From Centropus unirufus (Eukaryota; Chordata; Aves; Cuculiformes; Centropidae): DNA of 64,000 bases. Positions 26,965 through 41,148 of this stretch are shown one piece after another. The notes below the pieces were generated by a model, which did not search any database, was not told the DNA's origin, and was given only the letters and a program-made list of their open reading frames with translations. Every line of letters starts with the position of its first letter. Position 1 is the stretch's first letter. The stretch covers positions 2,218,622 through 2,282,621 of the forward strand of contig VYZI01000057.1 of the NCBI GenBank assembly GCA_013397695.1. Direction: 5' to 3'. Both the position numbers and the translations under genes were made by a program.

Positions 26965-29900
26965 AAGCAGTTCCTCAGGTCATGGCTTCTTTACTCTAGT
27001 CTTTATTAAGGTGCAATCAAGTTCATGAACATGAAGGAGGACAGGAAAAACTGACTATGTCTGAACTTGGTGAATCTCACCTGGAAATACTATTTTTTTC
27101 AATGATTAAAGACAATGTTTTCAAAGGGCTCTTTTATTTAAACAGGGAACAGTTAATAAAATTATGACCATGCTGTTGATTCTGTGCTGAAGGATAAGAC
27201 AGGGAAGACAGAAACAGCAGATTTGTTTTATATCTTGTTCCATACTCAGGTATAGTATGCAAACTAAACTTGAAGATTTTTAATGTACCACTTCACATAT
27301 CAGTATAATAAATACTATTCTCCCTCATCAAGCTGCTGAACTGATGAAAACAAAAATTCAAAATTCCTCAGTGCTCCTAGGTGCAGAAACAGTATAATTC
27401 CCCTCTTGGGGACTGCTGTACAATTGAAACGCAATAAAAATTCTTTTCAAGAAGTTCTTTTCAATCATGGAATTAAGAAAACCAGACAAATAAAACCCAC
27501 ACAACAAGCTATAACATAAAAACCTTTTATTCCTGTTCTATATCTAAGCTCCGTGGTTTGTTGATTGGGTTCCAAATTTGCTTAAATGAATTCACTAGTC
27601 CCCAATGTTTTAAAAGAATCACTTTTTTAAAACTTTCAATGCATTAATGTTCGTTTCCATAGAAACAAGACTGGAAGCAGGAGCTGCTGTTAAAAGAATT
27701 AGAATTCTCTCCTGCAAATGAAAGGCTTAAAACCAATAATACATTAATAAAGTTCTTGTCAGAATATATATTTTCTCATTTTGCAAAAACAGAGCATGAT
27801 CTTACAACCACTGGAGTTAATAGGACTATAACATGTAATTACAATAGAATAAGCCTACATCACTAAGAACATATTACTGAGTTAAGAAACCTAACTAAAA
27901 GACTATTTAGTTAAATGGATAATTTTATAATGAAATTTTAAATTAAATTTAGCAGGTGACTGTCAGATTGGGCTTTTCTTAGAAATATTACAGTGAAGAA
28001 TTATGAGCCAAAGATGTAAACCAATAGATACTAAGGATTATTACTATTTACATAATTTACTGCCAGTACTCTTGCTTAATTTTTTTTGAGTGTCTTAGTT
28101 CATTAAAACCTGATCGCAAGTCTTTTACAGTTAGTCAGCTACAGCTCTAAACTCCAGCCAGACATCTCATCATTGTGTTCACCTTCCCTATTTTCTCCCT
28201 GTGGATTACTAAAGAAGCCATCCACTGTTCTGAAATATCTTAACAGCTGATAATGAACAAGTCACAGGACAAAATATGATGGCTCCCTAGGGCAATTATA
28301 TTGCAGTTCTGCCCAAAATTCTGGAGCTGCATTTGTTTTGATCTACCATTTTATTTAGTCATAACTGTATTTTGCAAATCTGTATTTTGTTTTTATGTAA
28401 GCTGTACTCCAATGAACAAAGCTGGGTCGCATAGTTATCATTATCTTTTTGTGATGACATCTATATTGACTTTAGACTCCCTCTTTAGTTTGTCCTCAGT
28501 CTTGCATCTTATTTTGTTGTGAATTACAGATGATCTCGTATGGTCAGTTTGGTTGTACTTTCCTTTATTTCCACTTCTGTTGGTGTCTTCATTGCAAAAA
28601 CAGAAATGGACTTGCAACCTATTCCATTTTATCTTGTGGAAAGAAGTCTGAAGTCACATACTGGAAATTACCATTTATCCTTGTACTCCGTGCCTCACAG
28701 CTCACAGACACAGTGTTAAAATGCCCCATCAGCAGAAGTTTGTTTCAAAATGTTATAGAAACAGCATCTTAGTCTCAACCGCTCATTACTTTGCCACATT
28801 TCACCAGCAGCTTCTATGGACCCCGGGATACAAGACAAAATGTCATAACATAGCATCAACAAAGATGCTGCTCGATGTCAATGACATCTTCGGATCCACA
28901 GAGCTGCGCGACTTCTTGGTGATTCACAGCATCACTGAGCCTACCTTGCTCACTCTGGGGGGGAAGCAGCCACAAGTCCCCAGCAGTCTAAATAAAACCT
29001 TTCACACGAAGTCAGATCAAATTAATCTTGTCTCTTCTACTGCAGTAGAGTTATTGTAGGACCATGGCAACATCAGTTGGCCTACCTTTTAGTTTCTAAG
29101 TGATAGGGCACAGCGTTTGTCCAGTAGCATTCCTGCTCTGGATTCCCAGACATCCTCATTCCCCATTTTCATACATGAACAATAACAGCATTCAATGCTT
29201 TGCAAAGACCAAAAAAGGGATCAGCAGTGACTAGAAGACAGGCGTAGGAAGTTCAAGCTCTAATTTTAGCTTCCTGTGAGGATAACTTTTTCACAACATA
29301 TTCATAGTTCCCAATAATCTTTGCCTCTCAGTAAACACAAAAGCAGAAAAGAGTTCGCTGAAATATTCTTTCCCCACTCCCCCCTGCCCATCTCGGATGT
29401 TACAGATTCCCTTATTTATGTCTTTTTTAAATTCTATTTGCTTCACAGTTAAGCCACTGACACGTTCTATATAACCTACTTCTCCCATCTCACCATTTCA
29501 GTACTGTTAGCTTTTACTGTTATTTCAACAGTGAATCTTTGAGATTCTGATACTTCTTCCAACCTATTCATTCACGTATTTTTTACCCAACCATTATCCA
29601 TTCCTGTTTATTTCACATTTTTATTTAGGTACACAAATTTTATCCTGTCTTGGCCAGATAAAAGATTTTCTGCCCTTCTCATACCTTCCCTTATGTTCAA
29701 ATCCCAGACATTTCATTGAGTTACACTTCATCATTCACCTCAAAGAGGGAATCCATACAAGGAAGGCAGCTATCAGCTGTGGTATCATGCGTACTACTGA
29801 TTACTTATAACTAAGCACGTTAAAGCATGTTATGTTGGTGTGCTACCAAAGTCTTTGCTGATGTTGTTAATCGTGTAGACCAGTAGCAGGTCTAATCAAA

Positions 29901-31616
29901 GTAAGCCAGACAACAATTTGAATTGTCATTTTAGCAGATTGTGAAGTGTCATACATATTGGATAAAAATAACTTCAGTATTGTTTTTCTGAAGAATTAAA
30001 TGAAAATATTCTTTCCACCATAACTTAAACAACCATAATAGGAGCATGACTGCATTTCATTAACAATGTTTCACCTTGATATGTTTTTCCACCCTTAGAT
30101 ATACCCAGTAGAATAGGAACATCTTAGATAATTGCACAAAAGGAAGGGCAATCTTGTACAGATGATATTTTTGTTACTTTTGCAAGACCCACACTCACAG
30201 ACAAACGTATCTTTTCCTATGAATACACAAGAGCAGCATCAATGCATTTATGCAAGCAACACGTTTCAAGACTACCAACAATGAAGCATCATTCAAATTG
30301 CACTGTATTTTATGAATAAGCCTGTAATGTTATATTATGATAAATCTATTTGACATTCAGCAATGTGATGCAGTGCATAGTAATTATAATAATGCAGTGC
30401 ATGGCTGTAGCTTCTATGCATATGAAAGACAGTCATGTCTTTAGGATGCACATTTAAATCAAGGTAGGAAGAAAGAAACAGAAATAGACTCAAGGAATGT
30501 AAGAAAGTCCTCATCTCAAAGTCTGATGATATTCTGAGAATCTATGTATTTAATATACGCACTCACACATGCACACTGTTAAGGCAGCAGAGATCATCTT
30601 GAATTAGAATGTAAGCTTTGCTGTTGTTTTTAAAAAAAACATATAGCATAGGATGTGTGTGATTTTGGGGGGTTCGGGTTGGACAACAGGGAGAATTTTA
30701 TTCACGTTAAAAGAAATATTATCTATTGACAATATTTCCAATGGATTTAAGGAAAAGAATGAACGAGATACCTACATAAAAGTGTAAAGTATAAAAGGCT
30801 AACCATAACATCTTTCCTTCCCAACACAGGATATGGGCTTGTTCTTCAAATTAATTAGAAGGAAAGTCTTATAGGAAATATGGCTGGTCTCAGTAACATC
30901 TGCCTTACACTGTATTGTTTGATTTTCCATTTGTTAATTTTTTGAGATCCAGATTCTTTTTTGTTTGCAGAATGGGGAGATTAATTTGAAGAATAGGAAA
31001 GAGATTCTTCAGTTTCAATGATACTATTCTTTAATAGGTTGAACACATGATCTGAGGGTATTATTCTTATTGGTCTCCAGACTTTGAGTCATAGTATTTT
31101 CTTCCCTTCTTGCAATTCTATAGTGCACAGCACAGCCCCAGTTAATGATGTGTTGAACAAAACACAACAGAGAAATAAAGGGGGTCAATATAAGCTGTTA
31201 GCTACAAACACGTTACAGGCAATATACAACACCAGCGGTTGAATATTGACCTCAGGGCATTAACTCTATATTGGCATGCCATGCTACAGCACATGAACAC
31301 ATAGTCATCTCTACGACACAGAGCGGAATTTAAGAGACTCACATAATTGCCTGCGAGAAGGTACAGGAGCACTTCCAAATGCTGTGCCCTGTAAATAAAA
31401 CACATTTTTTTTTGGAGCAAAGGATGTCAGATTAACAGCAGCAGCAAATGAAAAAATGACAAGACATGAAGAAAGTGAAGGCAGTGAAATGAAATAGAGA
31501 CTGTTTAGATAGAAGTGCTTGTTATTACTGAAGAACTGCAGTTACTATTTTCAGATAGAAATAAATTATGGTGAAGAAAGCTCTATCAGTAATCCACCGA
31601 TCAGTGGACATAATAA
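26965..31616. other. AT-rich non-coding stretch
   Basis: No exon, RNA gene or clear transposon is recognised apart from the CpG-retaining patch at 28856-28985, described separately. A short near-duplicate, ATGCAGTGCAT, occurs at 30368 and 30392. Open frames reach 112 codons near 28.7-29.1 kb, with no family similarity. Confidence 0.55.
28856..28985. other. CpG-retaining patch of unknown nature
   Basis: Within about 50 bases there are four CpG sites (CTCGATG, CTTCGGATCC, CTGCGCGAC) in a window where CpG is otherwise scarce. The patch is also richer in G and C than its surroundings. It lies inside a 112-codon open frame on the + strand (28721-29059), and a 42-codon stretch is open on the minus strand. 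Neither resembles a known domain. It could be a recent insertion, an old exon or pseudogene fragment, or constrained noncoding DNA. Confidence 0.3.
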
Positions 31617-31663
31617 ACAAAAAGAGAAATAAGAGAGAGAGAGGAAGAAAGAAGGCAGAAAAG
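31617..31663. repeat. Purine-rich (GA)n low-complexity tract
   Basis: Forty-seven bases are almost entirely A and G, with AGAGAGAGAGAGG at the core and GAAAGAAGG after it. This is ordinary simple sequence. Confidence 0.75.
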
Positions 31664-34600
31664 TATCAGCATAAGGTAGGCATGCTCACACTTGTCAGAA
31701 ATTAAAATTGATGAAAAGGACAATGTACAGAGTATATATTAGAATGAATTCCTTTACAAAATTAAGGACACTCAATTACACCAATGTCTTAGCTGATATT
31801 TCACTGTTTGGAGGTAGAATACATTTCAAACTGGTAAGAAGAAGATCAAGTGCAGTAACGTTTGGTTCCTGCCACTTCCTCCTCATTCTCTCTCCAAAAT
31901 TCTTTTACAAGCCCTCACTGGGTGAGTTTGATGACAGGTGATAGGAACCAGTTTTACAAAATCCCTGATCAACATACAGAGTATGTTCTTCAGTAGAAAG
32001 AGCGCTTCATCTATTTGTTTATTACGGCATCTGTTACCACACAACCCTGAAAGAAAATGTGAACCAAATGCCAAGTCATACCAATTGGGGATCTGCAGAC
32101 AAGCCTCTTCCAGACTGCAATCTCCTATCCCCACTATTCACCTCCCCTGCCACCCTCCCTCCCAAAACAAACACCAAACCCAACTGACCTCAAACACAGA
32201 AAATCAAACTAAACTAATAACAGAAAGAGATTAAGAGAACGACTGGATAAAGAGAAACTCTAGTGTGTAAAATTTCAAGGGCAGTGTTAGAACAAACTAT
32301 GTTGTCTCATTCGAAATCTAGATCGTGAATCAGAGCTTTGCTTTGAGTTGCTTTATGTCCAAGAATGCATCCACCTTCCCAGCATCAAAGGGCACACTTA
32401 TCAGTGGCCACATACTTGGAACTTGTGAGACTTGAGTGGAATTTGGCTTCCTTTGAAGTCCTTTCACTTCCACCATCTTTTTAAATTCAAGACTGACAAC
32501 TGATTTACCTGGCATTTAGATAGTACTAGGCATTTGTTATCTTTGAGATAATTTTCTCTTTCAAGTCTTGCAAAATTTCGTTTTCCTTCACCTAGGAAGA
32601 GTGAAGCATATATCTGCATATCTAGAAAGCCACACAGAGAAACCATTTTTATAATACTACTCTTAAACTACTGCATTTAAGGAAAACAGAATAAATGGGA
32701 TTATTCATCAGTTCAAATGCTGTGGCTGTGCCACTGAGACCACAGCTTGCTATGCTGTGGCCTCATGCAGCGCTGGATGGCTCTGTAGAACCCATTTGTC
32801 TCACTGTGCATCAAGCTTGCTACTGTGAGACTAACTCCTTCCTCCAGCTGTAGGTAAGAGATCACAGCCACCACAAGTTGCCAAAGGAGCAAGCTGGGGT
32901 TAACTTGTGTTGGAGCAGCAAAAAAACACTAGCTGCCTCCCACATTTTCAAGTTTGCATACGCTGCCAGGAAAAGGCAGTAAGCCCTCCCATTTACAGTG
33001 CAAGCAGGCAGTGTGCTCAAAGTCCCTTCTTCCAGGGCAGGCAGTACTCTGCAAGTGCATTATCCTGCAACCACCAAGTTATTTGTGGAGTCATTTCAGT
33101 ACTGCCAAAGTCCACCTTTATCTCCAACTTATTTCTCAAAGTAACCAAAGGACAAGTTGGCCTGGACCCCAAATATATTTTACATTTGGCACTTAAACCA
33201 GTTCTTCAGTAACTACTAAGGCCTTATGAATTATTTCCAGAGCTTCCTTAAGTGTTCTTCAAATAAAATCTAGTTATTTGAAATACTAACAATGCACATA
33301 TTCATCTAAGGCTAGAAGGATTGAAGAACAAATGTTTCAGGAGAGTACCACAGACTTCCCATTCTGCCAAATATGTACACTCTTTTGCTTTGCCCAAATA
33401 TAGCTTTCTAGTAAAGCTGAGGTATACAGTAATAACTTATATTCAGGCACCTCCTAAAATTAAGTTTTCATGTCAACATTAAAGACATAGAAATTACTTA
33501 CAAACCATATATAAAACAATATATAAAGCATAACATAAAACAGTTAGCTGGCTGCTTGCTTATTTAGCCAAAAGTACTTTTTAAATATACTTTCAGCTGA
33601 GCATCTATTTGTTTGTAAAGAAAACATTTAAACAGCCTCAACTTACACAAATCCATCAACCAAAGAACTGTGAATTTATTCGTTGTTAGTTATTAAAATC
33701 ACTACTGATATCAATTAAGTGATGTATTTTTAATTACATAATACTTGTTTGAAAAGCAAGATGCCAGTGAATTTGAAACTGAAAAAAAAAGTCGCTGGGA
33801 TAGGACCCCTTTCTGGAAGGAAGGTCGAGAAATGGGCAGCCCCTACTTTTCATCTTTGAATATACACGTGAGGTGAAAACATTCATCAGTGCCTGCTAAG
33901 TTAGAGCTCAACAGAGAAGAAAGAATCTGTCGTGATCCAGATGCCTCTAAAGGTGCAGTGGTCAGGGTTCCTCATTTATAACACCAGACCTGTCCAGTGG
34001 GCCAGTGAGGGAAATACAGTTTAGGAACACTCAGCACATCAACAAAGTATGGCAAGAGAACGCACGTGCTTAGGTCTTAATTCCTGACTACTTCTTACAT
34101 CCTGTGGCATGAAAACTCAAAGTATTGAGATTTCCCCCGAAAGTGCTTGCTGGCCTGCTTGTCCTGGGAGGCCCAGAGTTCATCCTCTAGGACTGAACTG
34201 CTAAACCCGTCAGCATCTTGTATCTGCAGATGCAAAGCACATTCACATGCTTTTTGGAGTTAAAAAAAAAGAAAGGTTCAAGACCTCACTGTAGCTATAT
34301 CAATCTATTTAATATCACCACAGCATCAGATGCTGAACTAAGCACTAATCAGCTAAATAATTCATTCTTAGGGCAGATTCCCTAGAAGGTATGTTCTGTT
34401 TGAAAGCAAGGCAAAGAATTTTTTCTGTATGTTCCTGGGCCATGAATTTCAGTGCTAGAGTCCCTGTTCCTCACAAGGGAAAAATAAGAGAGGCTTTTAT
34501 TTTATCTTTTCTGCCTCCATACAATATATCATCAGCATCCTCTCATTGTTAATGCAGGAAAGTTTGATTACCCAAGACATCCCCAAAATGAAAGTGAATT

Positions 34601-37600
34601 TCATGCACCAGACAAGGAGATACACTGCTTTTCTGTTTACCTTCCTTCAGTCTGTCATTTGTAATTTCACTTAGCTTTCAGATTTGCAATCAGAACATTA
34701 CAAAACTGAGTTCTTTTTGAAAACTATCAATTTTTAATCTTGTCAAGGTGAGAGTATGACACAGTTTCTGTCAGAAGTCACAGTTAAGTGATCACTATAA
34801 GCTCCAATGAAATCAGCAAGGGAATCTGGCATTCAGTTCCCACAACTATTTTATTTCACACATCATGATGTTGAACAAAATCATTTACTGTCAATTTTTT
34901 AAAGTAATGAATACAAACACCAGCCAGCCTAAAAATTTGTCCCTGTAGCTGATTTGGGACAACAGCAGCAAGGAAGTCTGAATAAAAAGATTTCATAATG
35001 CAATGTTTTCAATGAAGCAAAACATCAAAGCATGTATTAGTTTGCTAGTTAAATGAATCCTTTCAGTGAAAACACTTGAGCAATTGCATACATTTCATAC
35101 ATCTCTCTGAACTCTAAAGTTATGAGTTCACCTTTCATTAATAATATATACTGACAGAAGTCCTCTGGGTTCACCTTGAGCAACTTGGCTAAGAATTGAA
35201 TGAGTACTGTAAAATATTAAATGATCAAGCCAATTCAGCTGACCAGAATACCCTCTCTGCAGCATAACTACACAAATATTGCTGGGTTGTTTTTTTTTGT
35301 CACTTACTATGAGGAATTTCCACAAAGACGTGTATTGACAACAGACGAATCAGTGTCAGAAGAAAATGAAAGAGAGCTCACTACCCATCAAATTAATTAT
35401 TTTCCAATAAATGCTATCTTTTCTCTTGGAGCACAAGACGTGCCTATTACATACTTTAAAAGGCACTCATCAAAAAACAAAACGCAACCAGAACTCCAAA
35501 GCCACCCCACTAAACCCTAGAATATGATTTTTCAAGAGGCTACTCACGGTAGGGAGTGTTTCACCTAGCTAAAGCACATAATTCTTTGACATGAACTTCG
35601 AATATGAGCATATACCCTTTTCTCATTATAGAAATGGAACAGATACCTCAGAATATTTCAGAGTACTATTAAGGATAAAAAGCATAGTCTTAAATGAGAG
35701 GCTACACTGAAGTCCTAGTACCACATAAGAATTGTTCAACTGATCTCACGAGAGTTCTGAAAGATAATGTCATGTTAATATACAATATATCAATACCTAT
35801 ATATAGCTCATCAGAATTTCCTCAGTACCATAATATGATCCATGGCCCCTCTTAACATAAATATTGCCTTATTGCCTCTTACAACTGCACTCAGAAAACA
35901 GCTTGTAACAGCTGATATCACCATGCAAGTCCCTAATCAACTCTTCACTTTAGCACTAATGTCCTATCATTCTTCCATAAATGCCTGAGACGCCTGCTGT
36001 AGATTTCTTTATTTCAGGCCATGGACACTCACTTTTTTTGGTTTTAAGATTTTTACCATTTTGATAAAAAAATATCCTACTCTTCACCTATTTTTGTGTG
36101 AGTTGATTCAATGGGACTATGTTTTTTAGGATTTTCTGACCTATTTCCTACCTAATATTCATATACTGTCTTGCAGCCTTTGCTCTATTTCTCCTTTTAA
36201 AAAAATTTTCCGAATTTTAGGTGCTGAGACCATTTCTAAGAACGTAGAGTTCATTCATCCTTCAGGTTCATTTTGACAAGTTGAAAAAATGACCTTTTGA
36301 ATACAGAGAGGTGGAGAGTTTGATATTTTGGAAGAATAATCACCTGCATAAATATAAATGAAAATTGCAGCTAAAGTAGCAGTATTAAAGAGGAAAAACC
36401 AAGGCTTTGAAGGAAAACTCAAGCAAAAGAGTAAATCTTAATCCTTTTATAGAAAGGCAGGATTAGAAAATGTTAAAAAAAACCAAGCAAACAACAACCC
36501 CCCCCTTTTCACAAGCAATTGTTTACAACTTAATCTCTTTTATAGCATTATCCAACTTTAATAACAGCCAACATTCAATCTTTACAATCCCTCTAATGAA
36601 AAACTGCTTATCATTTGTGTCTTTTTCCTTTATTAGATTTCAGATTGCCATGTGTTTTACCTTAAACAAAAGAAACAAGGAAAAACATTTTGTTCCTGTG
36701 GTGGCCTGAAATACCACACGGCCTTCATAAAACTCTGAAATATTTTAAGCTATGTGCAATTGAAGATGATAGCATGGCAATCACAGATATTTGTTTTCAT
36801 TTTTTTTGAAAGCTGTGCCAGGCATGAATAAGATTACTAAAAGTAAATAGCCTCAAGAGTAAATGCGATACCACAGTCTACAGATATATTAATATAAATA
36901 TGTTCCTCCACCAAATATCTTCCTAACTGAAGTTATAGCTCAATGAGGAAGACGTATTTCCATCTTGACGTTATCCGTAAATATTTTACTAGCAGTTTCT
37001 TGGCACATTTTCAACTCTGAATCAACATTTACGTGCACTTTTCAGCAATCTGCTTCCATATGTAAGTGGAAGATCCTAAAATACACTTTCACACCACAGT
37101 CTGGATTGCAATCTCATCAGGCTAAACTACACATTCTACGCGAGATCTAGATACAATCATTCAAGGCCATAACAGTCTTTCTGGGTCCTTTATGTGTCCT
37201 TCATGTGATAACAATAGGATTATTGTTTCAAATGGATAATCCAACTAATGTTTCTGTATAGCTAGGCTGCACATTAACTGGATGCTTCCTCACAACTATC
37301 TTGCTAGGAGCAAGAATCTGCACAAATTCTTTAGGTAGAAATTTCTTATAAATTGTGAATTCCTGCATGCCTCAATATCTGCTGGAATACTGTTCTTCCA
37401 TTTAAAAAAAAATCATAAATTTAAGAAAACCTTAATGAAATAGGAAAATGTTAACTTATTTGGAGATATTTCACCCACACTAGAGATGCAATATTACTTC
37501 AATTTCTTAATCACTTTATGACCTGTTTGATTCTTTATCCTCTTAAGGGACTTTACTAAGGAAAACTTGTATTTAGCTATTCCTGCCTTCAGCCTTGTCC

Positions 37601-38580
37601 AAGCTGTTTTAAAGCCACGCTGCTTTGCTCATTACGGTCTTTCATTAACTTGGTCTTACAGGCCTGTTAGGCACTCTTGCCTATGACATCTTTCATTTAG
37701 AGTCCATTAACTGTTCATTAAAAGTGTTTCTATTCTAGGACTGTGCATTGGAAATTCGGACTGAAACTGCTGAGCAGCCTCCGTCAACTTCCATCACTTA
37801 TCACTGGTTGTTGATGCCAAAAGCCACTCTTCTGCTGACAGTGCGATCCAGGCTGATAACATTCATTTAGGTTCTCTTACTTGTGCTAATTTTTCTATGA
37901 ATGGCCACTTTTTGCCTCCTTGTAGCTGGTTCATAACTATGACAGTTCTGCAAAGTGATATTCAAGCATTGTTTGGCATATATAAAAGATCCCAACAATC
38001 AAATATAAGGAATTAATTGTGTAATATAGCAAGATAATTTAGCATCTATTTTAAGAACAAGCAGACTTTTACGCAATAAATTGTCACATACATTAGACAG
38101 TACGTCCCAGACAAATAAAAGAACCATTTAAACCTGTTTAATGTAAGAAAAATATTTCTGCCAATATTAAATTTAGTACAGGACTTTAGATGGCTTAATA
38201 AGCAATGGATACATTGTTGCCTCTCAGACTGTGTTAACTCTCCAAGTAGCGTGGATGTCATTGCTGATGTGAACCATTTGGCTGGAATCAACCCCTAGAG
38301 AGTTGGTGGGTTTTTTTTTTGAAGACTGGCCTTAAGTAAGTGTGAATTTCTCCCTGCTTCAAACACAGGCAAATTTCTCCATTAGATTCAAAGGAACACA
38401 AGAAGGCAAATAATGATGTTTGTCAGGTTAATTCTTTTTGCTTCACGTATTTAGCTACAGTTGTTTCCCTCTACACAACTGTCTTCATGTACATGCATGC
38501 AGATGCAAAATTTGTCTGAAACGTACAAGTAACACTGCCAAAATGCATATGCTGTGGATGTATGTGCATCCTATTGACCA
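31664..38580. other. AT-rich non-coding stretch
   Basis: No confirmed gene or transposon is recognised. The part from 32.7 to 33.2 kb is somewhat richer in G and C and has two overlapping open frames of 80-100 codons without family similarity. It could be a decayed retroelement I do not recognise. A splice-acceptor-like open segment at 37739-37870 is discussed in the findings. Confidence 0.5.
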
Positions 38581-38663
38581 ATCATCATAGAGTTAGCACC
38601 TTTCTGTTTGGAGGAGACCTCAGCTGGTCATCTAGTTCCTCTTCCTGCTCAAAGCCATTCATT
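38581..38663 (-). mobile_element. CR1 3'-end fragment (minus strand)
   Basis: On the + strand the order is CATCATAGAGTTAG, TTTGGAGGAGACCTC, GGTCATCTAGTTCCTC, CCTGCTCAAAG. This is the reverse of a CR1 terminus, usually 'atcatagaat...ttggaagggacct...gatcatctagtccaacc...tgctcaaag'. The similarity fades after about 38665. Only the terminal ~80 bases are recognisable. Confidence 0.7.
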
Positions 38664-41102
38664 GTCAACAATGAATTCTGACTTAATCACCCCTAAATTA
38701 AAATTTTAATACAGAGAAGAGCAGAAATCACTGGTTGATTATGTCTAGATCAGAATAAAGCTAAACTGATTTCTTAGGCTTTCACATTCCAATTTTAATC
38801 TCAAGTCAGAACCTAATGCTGAAGCACACATTTGCTGCTTGCTTTTCAGCTCATATTACTACTAGAGGTCATTTATTTTTTAAAAAAACCCTTCTGTGCT
38901 GTCACAGAAAACAGTGTCAATGCTAAAAAGAAATATATGCTAGTGAACAATGAATGTGCAAAATTTGGACTTTTCTCTCTATTGCAAACTGCAGATCTAT
39001 TCACATGCTTGGAAAGCACAAACCTGTAACGTTTGCTTTGCTACATTAAATAAATACTTTCACAGTTCTGTACACTATTTCCAGTAATAGCCTCTGTTTG
39101 AAATATCCCACCAAGACAAACTCATCTTATTACACTTAATGGATAAATATGAAGTTTGTACAAATCATCACAAATTTCATTTACCACTGCAGATTTCAAT
39201 GTGATTACATTATAGATCTGACAAAAAGTTACTGGAAATCTTTCATGTCCCAAAGTTCGTTCTTGTGTAAACTCAAATACATTGTGGAGCCATAAATATT
39301 TATTAATTGATCACATGAAGTCAGGCACCCACAGTCCTCAAGCTTTATGAGAACATTTTCAAAAGTAACTTGCATAACTGAATTTATTTTAATTTTATCT
39401 GTCATAAATAACATGAGTAATTAACATGAATAACATAACACAAATAACACTAATAGATTTTTTAGGGAAGTTTTTGTTTAAACTAACTTATTGGCTGAAT
39501 CAGGAAAAAAAGGATTACAATTGAAAAATGCATACGTATGAAAAAATTACATGATTATATCTAAGAAACAGGTGACGGACTGTCAAAGAAAAATATGAAT
39601 GGTGATCCAGTTAATGCAAAATCTAATTCAGTATGAAAACAACTGCCAATGGATCACTGCTTGACAGCACTCAAACAGCGTTATTACTCCTGGACCTAAC
39701 TGGTAAATGCTTACATTACAACATAACTCTACTGCAAGAGAGTGAGGATGGGTGAGGCAGAGAGGGAAAAATTATTATTGTCTTTCCTCGATAGGAAAAT
39801 AAAAAATTGATGGGACACAAGCTCTCATCTTATACCCCAGAGCTGATGCAAATGCTTATTTGGGAAAGATTTTGCTGCTGAGATCTTTGTTAATTTGTAT
39901 CCCTTTCAAAGAGAAGATTTATCTTTTTCAGACTGTTGATTCAGTTCTGCTTCAAAATCAAATTAAAATATAAATAAAACACATACTATACAAGCAAAGG
40001 GACATGATTCAGGATACATCTTATTTTGAAATTTATTTTTACAGTGTGACATGCTCTGAGAATTTAATTTCAAAGTGCCTGGTAGCAACTATCCTAATTT
40101 CTCAGCTCCTGAAGATGGTTATCTTTCCTGTCTATTCTTTGCCCTTCAAAAGAAACATTTTTTGTTTTCAAAATAGGTACATAGGAAGGTTTTGGCAGTT
40201 GAACCTTACAAATAATAATGAAAAAAAACTCAACAGGCAAATGAAAACCACATATTTTGTATGATTCCCTCATCTAAACTGCACTCTGATTGATATGTTT
40301 ATGGTTCAGTTCCCTTCTTTCAGTGTCTAGGCTTCTCAACTGATACAGCAAAACAAGATTCTTTATAAAACAGATGGTCATTTGTGCAAATTTGCTATTA
40401 GATCTAGCCTATCTTAACTGTTTTCTTGTCTTTATCTTCCTATAGATAAGAGCTAATTTGACCTATGCTCACCTGAGCAATACAGTATTTCACCGTTTTT
40501 GGCATACAGGCTATCCATTATCTTTTTACAGAAGACTTTTAGCACAGCATTTCAAGTATCTTAGCTCTTCATAATTTTCTGCAAGAAGCAACGCAACCTT
40601 ATACACTGCTGCAGAGTATTTATTGTTAATAATGTGCGATGCCACTACTACCAGAATACTACTGTTGCTACTTGATTTTATACTTTCTTCCCTGGTGACG
40701 GCTGACACGCCTTCCAGAAAAACTCTATTCCATCTAGCCCTAATCGTTCCTCAAAATATATCTAGAAATGCATCCCTAGAACACCATTTTCCAGCTTCAT
40801 ATACCAAAATGCTTCTAGAACAAGTGAACACATTGTAAGTAAATAAAACATTCTGAGTGCAGCTCAGTTCCTTGCCTTTCTTCCTTATCAGATGCCCTGA
40901 CATCTTATTAACGCATATTGCCCTAAGATGCCAATGCTGCGATGCCTCACGCAAAGGGTGTGTGGCATAACAAAACCTAATCTGGCTCTGAATGTTTTTT
41001 CTTTCCACACTCTGCAACTGAACTACTGTTTTTATGCAGTCTCAATATGAAAAAGTCTTTTTACCACTTGATACATTAGTTTTCCTTGCTCTATTTAGAT
41101 TC
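38664..41102. other. AT-rich non-coding stretch
   Basis: No gene, RNA or transposon is recognised. Open frames stay under 90 codons. Confidence 0.6.
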
Positions 41103-41148
41103 ACTGGTAGTGCATATGCCTATATATGGCATATACTGGTAGTGCATA
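41103..41148. repeat. 31-bp-spaced direct repeat enclosing an inverted repeat
   Basis: ACTGGTAGTGCATAT occurs exactly twice, at 41103 and 41134. Between and overlapping them is ATATGCC, TATATAT, GGCATAT, a perfect 7-bp inverted repeat around an AT loop (about 41114-41134). The structure could form a small cruciform. It lies 650 bases before the N-containing AT-rich locus and shares its AT/TATATA character. Confidence 0.75.

Noticed and set aside
30368..30403. ATGCAGTGCAT occurring twice 24 bases apart
   Set aside because: Too short and isolated to distinguish from chance in AT-rich DNA.
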